Assembly: GCA_021234155.1 (NCBI GenBank)
Contig: JAJEKV010000010.1
Span: 7,412,871-7,476,870, forward strand
DNA length: 64,000 bases
From: Isoetes taiwanensis
Taxonomy: Eukaryota > Streptophyta > Lycopodiopsida > Isoetales > Isoetaceae
Direction of reading: 5' to 3'
Shown one piece after another: positions 1 to 14,847 of the stretch. The translations under genes were made by a program, and so were the position numbers. Each line of letters begins with the position of its first letter. Position 1 is the first letter of the stretch. The notes under the pieces were generated by a model. It saw only the letters and a list, made by a program, of their open reading frames with translations, was not told the DNA's origin and ran no database searches.

Positions 1-1779
1 AACTGCAATTTTCTTGTCCACTATATGCTGAACAAGGACTTTTTTGGTGGTTCCTTTCATTATCTCATCCTGCATAGTCAAAATGATTAGCAAGCTTCTC
101 TCTTTTAATATAACATAATCAAACCTCTAACATGGAAATTTTTGAACTTTAATTAGCAAAAGAATATGGGACTCTGGAAGATGAGTTTCACTACAAACTT
201 TTAGTTGTATGGATAGGAAAAGCCTAAAAGTCCAAATATGGTCTTAAAACCTGCTACCATTCTTTTCATTTTAGAATTCGAGTGTTTGAGTAACTTAGCA
301 AATATAAATAGAACATGCATGATAACCAACTGCAGCATCCAATAAAAGTAAACCTTACCTGAAAATTAGCGAATGCTATCCATGTGACTTCATTGTTGGG
401 CTGTTCACGCGTAAGTTGATTAAACTCTTTTGTCCGACGAACCACATAATCTTCCCAGCTCTCCTCTACTAGCTGGGAGCTGCTTACTTTATTTGTCACA
501 TCTTGCAAAGGAACAAAATCCCCAAGTGCAAGCTTCTGAGCATCTCTTTTTGTGGCAATCTTGAGTCGCTTGATGTCCCGACGACTTCCAAGTGAAGAAA
601 TCTTAGCAGACCAGTAACGTCCACTTGACTTTATTTCTTCATCTTGGGCTATGCTATCAACTTCTGGGTCCAGAAATGTGATCTGCCTCCATATCTTTCC
701 TGCCTGAACTCCATCCTTCACATGGTGAAGATAATAACGAGGCACGTCCATTCTAAAACCAAACATTCCTTCAGAGACTAGAAAGAACATGCATAAATAA
801 AGACGAGCCTCCATGACCAGATCTCAGCCTTAATAAATTCATTTTTTACTCTTTTCCACTTTTCTTTTCTTCTATCTACGTTTGGCCATATAAAATGCCA
901 TCACACAATCCCAACGTTAGAATGGCATGAATGGCAGACATCTATACCAACTAATTCTGATACCAACATTGGAGTATATTTAAAACTATCTCTGATTTCA
1001 TTAATTTGTAATTAGGTCCAAGCAATTACCATGTGCATATTGTAATGAGATAAAGAACTCAAAATGAAGGAAACAATAAACATCAAATGAACTAAGAGAT
1101 TTTACTTGTAAAGGGATCCAAATGCCACGTTATCTGCATCTCCTCGAGTATCGAAGTAGTACTCTTTTGTCTTCAAATCATCATCAATCCAAATGCCTTT
1201 GGATGCCTTTCTATTGACCTGTGACCCTTCCAATATGCCCAGTTCCTTGCTATCATTAAGCTCCTCGTCCTCCTCCTCCTTCTTCTTCTTTTTCCTATGT
1301 CTTTCTCTCTTTTCATGCCGCTTTCTCCGTTTCTTCTTCTTTCCATGCTCACTGGACCGCTTTTTATATTCTTCTTCCGGGGACTCCTCAGACACAGACG
1401 AGACAGAGTGGAAACTCTTTTCGTTTTCATCAATCAAGCTACCTTCTTGGTGAGGTGATGTTTTTGGAGGCAAAGGAGGTTTTGTTATAGCTAGAATTGT
1501 CTCAGAAAAGCTGGGATTTGACAACCATGACGGTTGTGACGAATTAAGAGAAGTTGAGGCCTGTATCTGATTGTAAAGAGAAAATGTAATAAATCAACAA
1601 TGTCCCTGATACTGATCAATTCAGACACATTGCCCAATTAACAAAACCTAAACGCTCACCTCCCCAGCTGGAAACAACGATGGTGCGGCTGCAGGAAATA
1701 AACATGTAGACAACGGAGGCCAAATATTCACCGGAGCAACATCTCCACCTCCAGCGCCATGCTCAGGATCTTCCTCCAT
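1..1779 (-). CDS. NRDE2: NRDE2-family nuclear protein, 5' part (3' end outside window)
   Basis: NRDE2 proteins are nuclear RNA-surveillance factors; in animals the N-terminal region binds the exosome helicase MTR4. Four exons can be placed on the minus strand: 1779-1660 (start ATG at 1779, 40 codons, donor GAG|GTGAG), 1560-1106, 752-359 and 69-1, and all phases join without a break. Exon 1 ends near the motif SLFPAGE. Exon 2 begins with a PSWLSNPSF-type segment, continues through a very basic Lys/Arg-rich stretch (about residues 95-135) and ends with the family signature YYFDTRGDADNVAFGSLYK, which continues in exon 3 as MDVPRY. Exon 3 ends at WIAFANFQ, the start of the helical HAT-like repeat region, and exon 4 continues it. 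Signature and exon order match the family; the assignment is firm. The C-terminal repeats lie beyond base 1. No frameshift or stop is seen in the part present. Confidence 0.9.
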
Positions 1780-4698
<2,919 letters not shown>

Positions 4699-4699
4699 G

Positions 4700-5060
4700 T
4701 TTTATTGGCAACTGCATCATGATGCTTAAACTTCATACTTCCTGCTCTAAGTCTGCAGATAGGTTCTGCAGTCTTAAATGCAGATCCATATCTCATCGTC
4801 TCAAGGCATTAATTGGAAAAAGGAATATTATCAGAGATAACGAAGATAAAACACTACTCTGGTCTCTTCTGCAGAATCCAAAATCAAAGCTGCCAATTAA
4901 CACAAAAAATCCCTATATTGGAGAGCTTCAGGATGCATTAAATCTGTTGAAAGATTGCTTCGAGCTCTACATAGATCAAGAAACAAAGGTTGAGAAGATA
5001 TCACATGCGGTTTATAGTGCGTATTCAAGAACAGATAATCCATGTTTTTCCAGAGTAATT
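4700..5060 (+). CDS. Possible exon of a helical-bundle (MCAfunc/MLKL N-terminal-like) protein
   Basis: An open frame of about 120 codons follows a plausible acceptor (TTTTGTAG at about 4692-4699). Its helical pattern (CSKSADRFCSLKCRSISHRL, then about 35 residues later a GELQDALNLLKDCFELY segment) resembles the first two helices of the MCAfunc/MLKL-type N-terminal bundle of plant MCA1 and MLKL-like proteins. No start codon context, downstream exon or second domain was found, so it may be a stray exon or pseudogene piece. The match is by pattern only. It could also be an unrelated coil. After about 5060 the frame runs into a short tandem repeat and is probably non-coding. Confidence 0.3.
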
Positions 5061-5083
5061 TTGGAGGTTTGCTATTGTAAAAA

Positions 5084-5185
5084 GATTCATTTGCAGTTGT
5101 ACAAAGATTCAATTTTATTGTTCATAATCCTCGAGATTCATTTGCAATTGTACATAGATTCATTCCTATTGTTCATAATCCTTAG
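5084..5185. repeat. 51-bp direct repeat, two copies
   Basis: The unit starting GATTCATTTGCARTTGTACA occurs at 5084-5134 and again at 5135-5185 with a few substitutions. It lies immediately downstream of the helical exon-like stretch. Confidence 0.8.
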
Positions 5186-5517
5186 AAAATGTTTGTGTCT
5201 TTTGATTCGTTTTATTGTTCAACAGGCATTAACAAACGCTGATAAGTAAAAATTTTCTCTAGTGTGTTGTCTCCAAAATCGTCCCCTTCTTCTAACAAGC
5301 CCCTCTTTTATGAGGCACTAAACCCTTTGATTAAGGGCTCAAATGGAACTCTCTGGCCAAACCATAAACTTGGCACCTATTCGATCCCTAGTTTGATATA
5401 TTGTTATTTGCTTCTAACTTTCTTTGTATAAACAATGAATGTGGTCATTGGCGAAGTTGGCTTCCTTTTTTCTAAGCAAGCACAACAGTGGGTCCAACTA
5501 CACAGGTTGGAACTAAA

Positions 5518-5562
5518 GAAATGTTCGCGGCGGCCTTGGCCGCCGCGATAAATTTCTTGTAA
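5518..5562 (-). repeat. 45-bp GC-rich fold-back repeat, copy 1
   Basis: The core is a perfect inverted repeat, CGCGGCGGCC-TT-GGCCGCCGCG, flanked by GAAATGTT on the left and ATAAATTTCTTGTAA on the right, so the outer GAAAT/ATTTC also pair. The identical 45 bases recur at 12200-12244. A diverged copy in opposite orientation is at 6092-6136, and only the right end recurs at about 40746. Confidence 0.9.
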
Positions 5563-6091
5563 CATATAATCAACGTCCATAATTGGGCAAAATAGCCTCT
5601 GCTTGAAGATTATGTGAGAGTATACCCCGTCACACAAATTTACAGCTCCCATCATGTCCAGGAGACGTAAAGGCACTTTTCGCCTGACTTAGCAAATAAA
5701 CATATGCCCTCTACATGAGCAGCATGACTACAACAACAATTGTCTTAAAACCATGACCCATTAGCTCCATGTTATGGACAAGTTGTGGGCTCGTAAATAT
5801 GGGGGTTGTTGTTGATCGAACTTTTGGCATGCAACTAACAATCATAAAGAACATATGGCAATGGTTGGGAAGGGGGATATATAAGGCCCTTATGAATTTG
5901 TAGTTATTGTTAAAATTGGAGGATTTAGATCCAATTGTGTTTATTGTCAAAGACAAAGACAAAGGTTTTTTTAGAAGAGGAAGACAAAAGTAAAAAAAAC
6001 AAGGTGCTACGCACGGAGGGTTGCCCTCCATTTTCATGAGGGCAAAGTGGTTTAAATCAAAATGTAAAGTCATGTTTTCACAATTTATTTA

Positions 6092-6358
6092 AATCTACAA
6101 GAAATTTATTGCGGTGGTCAAGACCGTCAAGAATATTTCTTTGTTTCGGTCCAATGCAAAGGCACTCGTGTATATGATACTTGGTGCAAAAGTTATCGGG
6201 TGTTGAAGATACGTAGTGAAAAGAGCAAATATGTTTCTATCAGGCTGTCTCCACATGCAGCATATATCCTACAACATGATGATCTGCTTCAACAAATCGA
6301 TCAAAACACCACCTTTCTAAGTGTATATAACATAGGTTTCGGAGATAGCAGGTAGAGA
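6092..6358 (+). repeat. Diverged inverted copy of the GC-rich repeat opening an 80-90 codon frame
   Basis: Bases 6092-6136 match the reverse complement of 5518-5562, but most differences are C-to-T or G-to-A at former CpG positions, as expected from methylation decay. On the plus strand the copy reads LQEIYCGGQDRQEYFF, parallel to LQEIYRGGQGRREHFF in the minus reading of copy 1. The frame stays open to the stop at about 6358. I do not recognise the encoded sequence. It may be a remnant of the element that carried the repeat. Confidence 0.5.
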
Positions 6359-9300
6359 TGTCCAACTGCTATTGCCGATTTTTTGTCAATTTGAAACATT
6401 TAAAGATTGAACCTAGTTTGAACGTCCATAGTTGAGAATGCAACTACATTCAATAAGTAATGAATTGCATCCATACAAATTTGTTCATTTTATCATAGGT
6501 TTGTGGGTGATTCTAAAGTTGGCAATCATGAGTTGTCTTTTTTTTTTTCATAATAGGAATGTAATGGATGGCTAAATTCTAGTTCCTTCTGCTAAAGTGG
6601 TTCTGACATGCAAAAAGAAGTTCAATCTTTTTTCTTTTTTTTCTTTTTTCTTTTTTTTTGTCTCCTCATTATGGCTCGTTTTGTGGAGCTTATTTATTTA
6701 GACTGTGTCGCAAACCCATAGATAACATATGCCAAAAAGTTACTTGTTTTCTATAATGTCAATCATTGTTTTCTAAAAGGTCCCTTGATCAAAATCATGC
6801 TAGAGAAAGTTGTTTAATGCATGACTATCTTATTTTTCATATATTTCATATTAGAAAGTTGTCTAATGCACATCATCTACTTTTTTATATACTTCATATC
6901 GTATCCTGTTGTTTCTCTTGTGGCATTGGTAGAACACATTGGGCTTTTCATGGTAGGTGGATGCAATAAAAGTAACTTTTTGTATTTTATCTTGTGTTGC
7001 AACATGTTTTCCTTCTCCTCTTTGAGATTTACACAAATTATAGATTTGTGTAAATTCACCTAATCCATAGGCATCCTTGTGAAAAAGATTTTGGCACTTA
7101 TTTGTGGTCATGGACCCAATCCAAAGTCAGTCGTCAACCTGGAAGGATTAAGGAAACAGAATAAAGGCGAAGTCTTTGTTGAGAACGAGCAATGAAACTA
7201 GAATAAGCCATGGTGGAAGATGGAATACCAATTACACACATATCTATTAAGATCCAAATATATTCAGAACCAAATATAACTGCTACGAACCATAGTGTGA
7301 TAGTATTCCAAGAAGAACCACAGTCGTATATCGCGTTGGTTGCACCTTGATGATTTTAAATTGGTTTTCCCATGCATCTGAGCAATGAAGTTATGCAACT
7401 TTGTCATATACCTAAATAGCAGCTAGATACTATTAAGTAAGCCATTACATGGTTCAAGAGAAATCATATAATCATGTAACTACTCAAGAACAATAAGTAG
7501 TTGTAACATGCTGCAAGAAAGCATTTTCCTGTAAGAAAAGCTTGAGAAATGGGAGTATCTGCAAGCATTCCAACAAGTGTGGCTGCATATGGCCAAGTAG
7601 CAACAAAGGCAGGGATAACCATAGCGGCCATGAAGGCGGCTTCAATTCCTGTATCAGCAAGAATAAGCTAAACATTTTTGAAAGGAGAACTCCGGAGAAT
7701 GGAAAAAGGGGGATATCAAAAATTGCTAGAAAGATTCTGGAGGCCAGAATCCAGCATGCTTACTGCAATTTATGCATGATTTCCTCATAATCCAGATGCA
7801 CAACCAGAGACGCCTCTTTGTCTAGGCCGAGGAAACCATCCTTGCACATGCATTTATTTGTTGAATATGATCTAAGAACTAAGAATGCTAAGTATTACCT
7901 GTTGTCTGCAATCCTAAAAGCTATAAGCTAGAATGATCAAATCCGGCTTGTTGTCAAACCTAATTAGTCTAAGACCACAGCACACATGTTTGCACTATAG
8001 AACAAGGATAAAACAAACAAATAAAAGGGGAAGCACCCACACGTACCCCATAGAACCAAGCTCAATAAAAATCCAACTCTGCAAGATCTGAGTTCAGGGC
8101 ATCGAAGGCGACCTATAGCTGGCAGTTATGGCACAGCAGAAAAATCTCTCGACCAATTTCTCCCTCGCACATCTAATCTGGCAAACCATATCTTCATAAA
8201 TGATTTTTTATTTGCTTGCCTTCAATTGAAGGGGTGCAACTAATAATCCCTTATCTCGAGGAAGAGCTGTCGGAGCACAAGGACGGAGAGTTGTGGATAA
8301 GAAAAAGAAAATGTGGCATCCTTGAAATTTTCTCACTAACTATTGTTTATAGACGGATTGCCGACGTTGTTGTGGGCGCCGCTGCACACATGCACGATTC
8401 TTGGTGCCTTGATGCCGTTTTTGTTTGATCGCCAAACCTTAGGAATAGACCCTCTTTTATTTCTTCAAAAAATGGGAAGTGGATATTCCGTGAATATCTT
8501 TGGCAATTTGCCACAGCCAAGACCTTGGGTTTCGGGTCCATGCCTCTGTGCTGGCAGCTTTCGCTCCCAACCTGATTCATCGCCTACGTGCCCTTTACGC
8601 CTAGTCATTCCGAATAACACTCTCCCCCTCCGTCTTACCATCGATGCTGGCACGGAGTTAGCCGGGGCTTGCTTCTTCGAGTCCCACTGTCCAAACTAAG
8701 AATGTTATTTTAGCCTCGAATCGAAAGAGAAGGCCTTGTCCTATTCCACCTTCCCAGATGCCAGTCCAGCACAGTCAGTGGTGGTGTCTATAACCGTCCA
8801 TTCCTTTAGCTAACCCTGTTCTTCCTAGTCTTGATACCTGTCATCATTTTTTGGTCATTCGTCAATCATACATAGAGGTACTGGATTGAGGCTTATCATC
8901 GCCCACCTCTTCTACTTCATATATATGAGCGATCATGAGGGTTTTTTGAGACAAAAATTTTCAATTAAGATTGTAAGGAAAGGATGTAGTGGAAAAGACC
9001 TAAATTTTCGTTCTAGTATGTATCCTAGAGTCCTAAGCATATTTCAATTAATGCATTACATTTATTTGAAAATGCAATTGTGTGTTTTGAGTCTTCAATC
9101 AAATGGAAAATGCAATCTATAGAACAATTTCCATGAATTTTCAAGTCTTCCACTTCAATAACAGCTTTGTCTAATTCAAGAGTTAACTTGTCGTAGCAGC
9201 AATTTCTAACTCCAAAGGTTGAGTTTGATCGATCATGAATGGATTGGCGGGGTTTCAATCAATTGGGAGCATGTTATTAGGTTGTTAGGATCAATCACTC

Positions 9301-10010
9301 TGGTCCTAGTTCCGAACACGAGTTCCAGATACCATGGAGGGCTGCGCTACCATGTGGGGGCTCGGGGTGAGAGCCTAGGAGGATCGTTGGTGCTTCTCAG
9401 CACCCGAGCTGATCCGTATCGCCCGGTGGACGACAGATGGTGATCCGGAAACGCACGCGGATGCTCTTCTTTAACGGCGATCGGGCGCGATTGCAGGGTC
9501 TCTCCACGGCTGAAGGATGCCATTTTGCCTGATTATCGAGGATGGGCTCTAGCACATTAGAAGCTCACTAGTTGTAGGGCATTTGGGGAAAAGGAAAAAA
9601 AAGGGGGGCAAAATACAAAGCTATTTTAAAAAATTGCTTAAAATTTTCCTTCTTATGTAATGCAGTTTAAAATTTTTGTTCGCGTTCCTGAGCCGCAATC
9701 TAAAATGACAACAAAATGACACCTGGAATTTAGATCAGAAGAAGAGCTTCAACGGCGACAGCTGCTTCGGCTACGAACTGGGGATGGCTGGTCTGGAGCT
9801 TAGATATGTGGTGGGCAAGAAAAGGCCCAGTTGAGCTCTAGCTATGGCGTCGGATCAAGCAGAATAATAGAAGCCACACGGATTGGGCAGCTATCACTTC
9901 ATACAACAGCGGCACACTGTGTGGTGCAGTTTAACCACACAGCTATGGTGCTTTATGGTTTGTGCATAGCTCAGGGGGTTGCCTTGCTAATCCGGTAAGG
10001 AGAGCAAGTT
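6359..10010. other. No gene recognised; isolated exon-like stretch near 7.6 kb
   Basis: Contents: a poly-pyrimidine run at about 6630-6660 and no long reading frame. On the minus strand at about 7535-7665 there is an open, strongly hydrophobic stretch (FMAAMVIPAFVATWPYAATL followed by VGMLADTPISQAFLT) that looks like one or two membrane helices of an unidentified protein, preceded by a plausible acceptor but with no good donor. The sequence at about 9.3-9.5 kb is more GC-rich but non-coding. The 300 bases upstream of 10011 would hold the LHCA promoter. Confidence 0.4.
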
Positions 10011-11264
10011 ATGGCAGCCGCAGTTTGTGCATCATCTGGTTTAGCAGCCGCAGTTGCTCCCGCTTCTTCTTCCAGGTACTTATCGCCGGATCCGGCTCCA
10101 TTTACTAGTTCCTTTTTCCTTAATTGAATGCATTATCTGTATCCTTTTGATCGATTGATCAAGATTGGTTGAATGCACTGTATATGTCGATTGATCAGAA
10201 TTGGTTGAGGAGTTATAAATTTCTGTATATACAGACTCATCTCCGTTTGCAGGTTTCTTGGCCCCTTTCTTGGATATAAATTGGCGTAAATTTTTGTGTC
10301 TATGCAGCTCTCAGAAGAGATATGGCGATGTAGGATCCGCCAAGAGTCCATTTCTTGCGGGAAGAGGTATTCGGGTCAATAAAGCTCCACCTCAAGCTCA
10401 ATCAAAGGGCTCTTTTGCTATTACAGCAGCTTCTACCACAGAGAGGCCCCTCTGGTTCCCCGGAAGCACCCCACCAGAATGGCTTGACGGCAGGTAATAA
10501 TTAAATTGGCCTATCGATCGGAGTTCATCAAGTTATGCAAACTGTATAATCAGCAAAAGAGAACCTAGCTTTTGTTTGAACTTTGAAGAATTCTAAATGG
10601 ATTTTGTTGAATGATGCAGTTTACCAGCAGATTTTGGATTTGATCCTCTTGGGCTGGGTAAGTCCCTTAGCAACTGATCTAAGTATAATAAAAGAGAATT
10701 TTGACATAAACAGGAATAATGACATTTCCCCCAATTTTGAATGCAGCTTCCTCTCCAGAGAGTCTGAATGGCTAGTCCATTCAGAGATAGTGCATTGCAG
10801 ATGGGCAATGTTAGGGGCTGCAGGAATTTTCATTCCTGAGGCTCTGACCAAGCTAGGAATCATGAACATCCCATCATGGTTCACCGCAGGGGAGCAAGAA
10901 TATTTCGCAGATTCCACAACTCTGTTTATAATAGAGATAATTCTGTTTGCCTGGGCTGAAAGAAGAAGATGGGCTGACATTATCAAACCAGGCTCTGTTA
11001 ATACAGATCCTATTTTCCCAAACAACAAGCTTACATGTACAGATGTTGGCTACCCTGGTGGTTTCTGGTTTGACCCTTTTGGATGGGGCTCTCTCTGGAT
11101 CTCCAGAGGAGATTAAGGAGCTCAGAACCAAGGAGATTAAGAATGGCAGATTGGCTATGTTGGCTGTTCTGGGTGCCTCGTTCCAGTCCATCTACACTGG
11201 CACTGGCCCCATTGACAACCTTATTGCTCATCTTTCTGATCCTGGCCATGCCACCATCTTCCAG
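10011..11264 (+). pseudogene. LHCA2: Photosystem I chlorophyll a/b-binding protein, LHCA2 type, with two frameshifts
   Basis: LHCA2 is a PSI antenna protein of the thylakoid. Exons: 10011-10075, 10308-10493, 10620-10657 and 10747-11264, all with GT-AG borders and matching phases. The start has a short Ala/Ser-rich transit peptide (MAAAVCASSG). Family landmarks: RPLWFPGSTPPEWLDG at the mature N-terminus, [14 protein letters not shown] (first chlorophyll-binding helix), [18 protein letters not shown], and [12 protein letters not shown] (third helix). Two lesions break the frame. One base is missing at about 10767-10769, so TAG follows at 10773. Four bases (a CTCT duplication, 11093-11096) are gained and bring the original frame back. 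The usual tiny last exon (AFTPK-like) was not found in the next 700 bases. An alternative acceptor six-plus bases inside exon 4 could bypass the first lesion but not the second. Either a recent pseudogene or assembly errors. Confidence 0.8.
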
Positions 11265-12199
11265 GTTAATTTTCTTCAACTTTTTTCTTAGGACGACTCC
11301 TTTTTTAACTTTTTGCTTAGTTAAGACTCCTTCTTTTGTGCAAAATTTGCATTGGTAAAATATAAATCTGGTATAGAACTTGCTAAACATATCAAGGTAC
11401 TGACCATGGAAGTAAGTGATATTCTAGATGGATAGGTTAAGTTATTGAGAAATTGGAAGTAAGTGATATTCTAGATGGATAGTTTAAGTTGTCAGTAAGA
11501 AATTGCTCCTTCCTGCTTCTAACTATAGATGGATTTTGAGTTGCAGGCCTTTGTATCCCCGTAAGAGAAAGACAACTCGGTTTAAATTTTCTAGTTCTGC
11601 GATGGGTGACATTCCATGGTTGTATTGTTATATAATATGCAAAGGGCATCAAGACCTTTGATTTAGGTAGGATCAAGTAGAATCAGCCAAAATTTTCTGA
11701 AAAGGGTACAAGATGGTAGCAGAAAATGCCACAACGTGTTCATATTATAGAGCTTTAGAATAGTCGATGCGTCATACGAGAGAACGGCATCGCCATAGCC
11801 GAGTAACAGACTGTGGTCGATATCCAAACCTCATATACGCCAACAGTGATCGATATTCAACCCCGATATTCGCCAACCTTTGGGTTACATCAATGGTGGT
11901 GTAACTTTCTTCTTTTTAATGACCACAATTGAGGTAGACATTTTATAGTAGGGGTAATGTCCCTGGCCATTACGCGGGGTGCGGGCCCGGCGAGCCGCGT
12001 CAACCATTCAAAAGTGGAATTTTTCATATTTTGAACAAAAACATTTGGCAAGGCAATATTGTAGGTTTAAATCCTGTATATTCTTAAACTGATTATTACT
12101 ACCCATAATTCAAATCTATAAGTAAGTCAATATAGGGAAATGTTTGCTTGGCCATCCATGAATAACTTGCCTCTCCAAATGTAGGGGAGTTGGGAAAGA

Positions 12200-12244
12200 G
12201 AAATGTTCGCGGCGGCCTTGGCCGCCGCGATAAATTTCTTGTAA
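12200..12244 (-). repeat. 45-bp GC-rich fold-back repeat, copy 2
   Basis: Identical over 45 bases to 5518-5562, including the perfect CGCGGCGGCC-TT-GGCCGCCGCG hairpin. Flanks are unrelated, so the shared segment is short and mobile or independently retained. Confidence 0.9.
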
Positions 12245-12443
12245 TAATAAATAGTCTGCCTACTTCATGCAGGGAATGAGCATAAAATTGGAGAAAAATA
12301 GCAAGGAAGGACCAGAGCATTACGGAAGAAACACTGACAGAAGACCATTGAACACAACCGAAGACAAGAATAACACAACAAACCCAAGAAGACAACAACT
12401 TGAGTTCTTACTAATAGGAGATATCCATTCTCGAGGCCCTGCG

Positions 12444-12521
12444 ATCGATGTTAGCCGATACTACATAAATAATAACACTCGTATCGATGTTAGCCGATAC
12501 TACATAAATAATAACACTCGT
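12444..12521. repeat. Perfect 39-bp tandem duplication
   Basis: The unit beginning ATCGATGTTAGCCGATACTA occurs at 12444-12482 and 12483-12521 without a mismatch. Confidence 0.9.
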
Positions 12522-13089
12522 ATATTTCTCGAACTTTTTCTCTTCAAAAACATGCCAACTTCTAGAGATATTAAATAGGAGTCTCCTAGCCAAAGTTGGA
12601 AACTCATTAATGTTTCATTGTATAGTAAGCATCCAGCCCTCAATTTACCTGTTGCAGGGTTGAGATTCAATTATTAGCAGGCAATTTGAATAGCAGATTT
12701 AGAAACCAAGGAAGGGCACATAGATTGGTAATTGCTTCTCAACCTCCTCGCTAGATAGATGATCAAAATCCGTAAGCCAGTAATTTATTTCATTTCTTTA
12801 TTTTGCATTGTCACAATGTTTTGAGTCAAGCTTGCTTGCTGGATCTGAAGGTCACAACCGTATAAAGGCATTTTAGTAATTTGGTTGCATAGAATGGAAG
12901 ACACAGGGGAGACACGAAGCATCTCACATAGGCATTAGATCACAGAAGAACATGTCCTATAGATTAAACTGATATACTTAACAAGCATTTCAACAGAGTT
13001 AATGTAGCCAAATGCAAGTTCTTCCTGTACAGGACAATAAGACCACCAAACTTTACTGAATCAGATCCCAGTCACTCTGCAATCCCTGC

Positions 13090-13508
13090 CAGGTTTGACA
13101 TTCTTGAGGGATCTCCATCGACTTAAAATATGTTAGTAGAATGGACATGGTACCTTTCTTATTGCTTTGGGATGGAGCAAACAAAGCTTGGCTCAAGTCA
13201 ACATTGAAGTTGCATGTAAATGCACTACAAGTATGCAATTTTTAACTTGCTTACATTATGAAATGCTTGATGGTCAGATTGCCAAATGTTGCCATTGCTC
13301 ACTCATTTCTCGGTCCTCGCCGATTGAAGAAATGAGGTGCAACCTCAGTTAGCCATGAACGATCAATTGTAGAGACATCTTTCATGTAGTAACAGTGACC
13401 TGTAAAAATAACAGACTGAAACACAAGCCATTTTGGAGTTGCTCTAAATAAAACTGATGATGGGTGAATGAGTAACTCCTGATTCCCACCATGAACAACT
13501 TTGTAGGA
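13090..13508 (-). pseudogene. DEAH-box helicase (DHX35/DEAH9 type), C-terminal piece, left part of split copy
   Basis: The minus strand encodes the end of a DEAH RNA helicase: a segment with LLIHPSSVLFRATPKWLVFQ and, further on, RSWLTEVAPHFF, typical of the C-terminal OB-fold region of DHX35/DEAH9 spliceosomal helicases. Bases 13090-13508 align almost base for base to 31333-31748. Homology stops abruptly at 13508, where the terminal inverted repeat of the large element begins. It resumes at 30596 on the other side. The piece is therefore the downstream part of a helicase copy split by the insertion. It has no N-terminus and cannot make a helicase. Confidence 0.85.
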
Positions 13509-13530
13509 GGGTAAAAGCACGCTATGGTGT
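13509..13530 (+). repeat. Left terminal inverted repeat of the 17-kb element
   Basis: Begins GGGTAAAAGCACGCTATGGT. The reverse complement of the right end is identical except for G at the A in GCTATGG. A weaker shared motif (ACYTTTGTGGTA) sits about 40-50 bases further in at both ends. Confidence 0.85.
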
Positions 13531-14847
13531 TCCAATTCGGCTGTCCCCCCTGTCCCCCACTTTTGTGGTATGAAAGTATAATTATGGCACCGCTCAGCTG
13601 CCGGTATTTAAGAATAGAGTCCCGCTCAGCTGTGGGGGAAATTCTAATTTCAAAAACTAAAATTCAAATTCAAATTCCTATTCTTTGGCCCCTTCCTGTT
13701 CTTTGCCTACGTCCTGCTCTTTGGCTCCCTCCCTGCTGCGAGCTCCAATCCATTGTGGAATTATGGATGTCAATGAGGTAATCTGTACACAAACTGGCAT
13801 TTCAGACAGGAGAAAGCGAAGAAGAACGAAGGAACAAGAAATGTTGAAGAAAAGACGCCAGAGGAAAAGACGAAGAGAAGAAAAATTGGAGCTTGCAGAA
13901 TTGGCAGAAGGATCCGGTTCATCAAGAAGTGCAAGCGAAGAACGCCAGTATTGTCCTTAATTTGCTAACGTCTTTCCATAAAACGGACCAAAAGAATGGA
14001 GGATAGCACGAAGAAAGAAATTTTACTTGATTTTTGAGGGATAAAACATTGGAAAAATTCATAGGTGAAGAATTAAAGGATTTGGAAGCCAAGAGCATCA
14101 TTATAAGGAGCCTCACGGGACTCCATGCGACGGTATCAAACTCTCTACCAGCAATGACCGCCTAGCGACCAAAAAATAGTCTGCCTTTGCAATATGCAGA
14201 CCACGCCGCATTCTGAAACAAGTGACAAAATCAGCCAACCGAGATCTTGGAAAGGTATTAGGTGTTCACCCAAGAAACCCGCAAAAAGGCAAAGAAAAAA
14301 AGAGGGAAGAGATCGATTACAATGGTGGGAAATGAGTTTCTTACAAGAGGGCTAAAAGATTCGATGCAATTTCAGATGAACATATAGAAAAGATTCAAAA
14401 ATTTTGGATTGAGAACACCAGAGTGTCTCCTAACACAAAGGATGTTAGGACTAGAAGATTGGAGAGAAATGTAAGAGAAGAACATGCTGCCCACTATCTG
14501 GAGGAATCACATGTTAGTTTATTTCTGTTATTCATGTTTTCTTAGTTATGGTGCTTAGTGTGGTGGTGCATGTGGTGGTTGTGTTTGTACGATGATTGTG
14601 GTGTCTTGTATGCGACATGTGAATTGTGTTAGTTGACTCTAGTCTGAAATGCAATATTTAATGTTTGGAATATTATTAGAACATGACAGAATTGAGTACT
14701 CCTTTACTGGGTGTGTGTACAGTCTAAAAATATTTGAGCTATAACTAACTGATCCTGAGATACAAATTTTTGTTGAATAAAGACAATTTTTTGTTAGATT
14801 CAAGCACAGCTCTGTTGGAAAGTATGATATATTACATGCATGATTTC

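Larger units (their letters stand above)
11265..13089. other. No gene recognised; short tandem repeats
   Basis: Contains a 47-bp direct repeat (GGAAGTAAGTGATATTCTAG at 11408 and again at 11455), the second GC-rich fold-back copy and a 39-bp tandem duplication listed separately. A GC-rich patch at about 11980-12000 has no coding potential. Confidence 0.5.

Noticed and set aside
5518-5562. Helitron 3' end (hairpin followed by short tail)
   Set aside because: The tail ends CTTG rather than CTRR, no TC start was found, and one copy is inverted with unrelated flanks.
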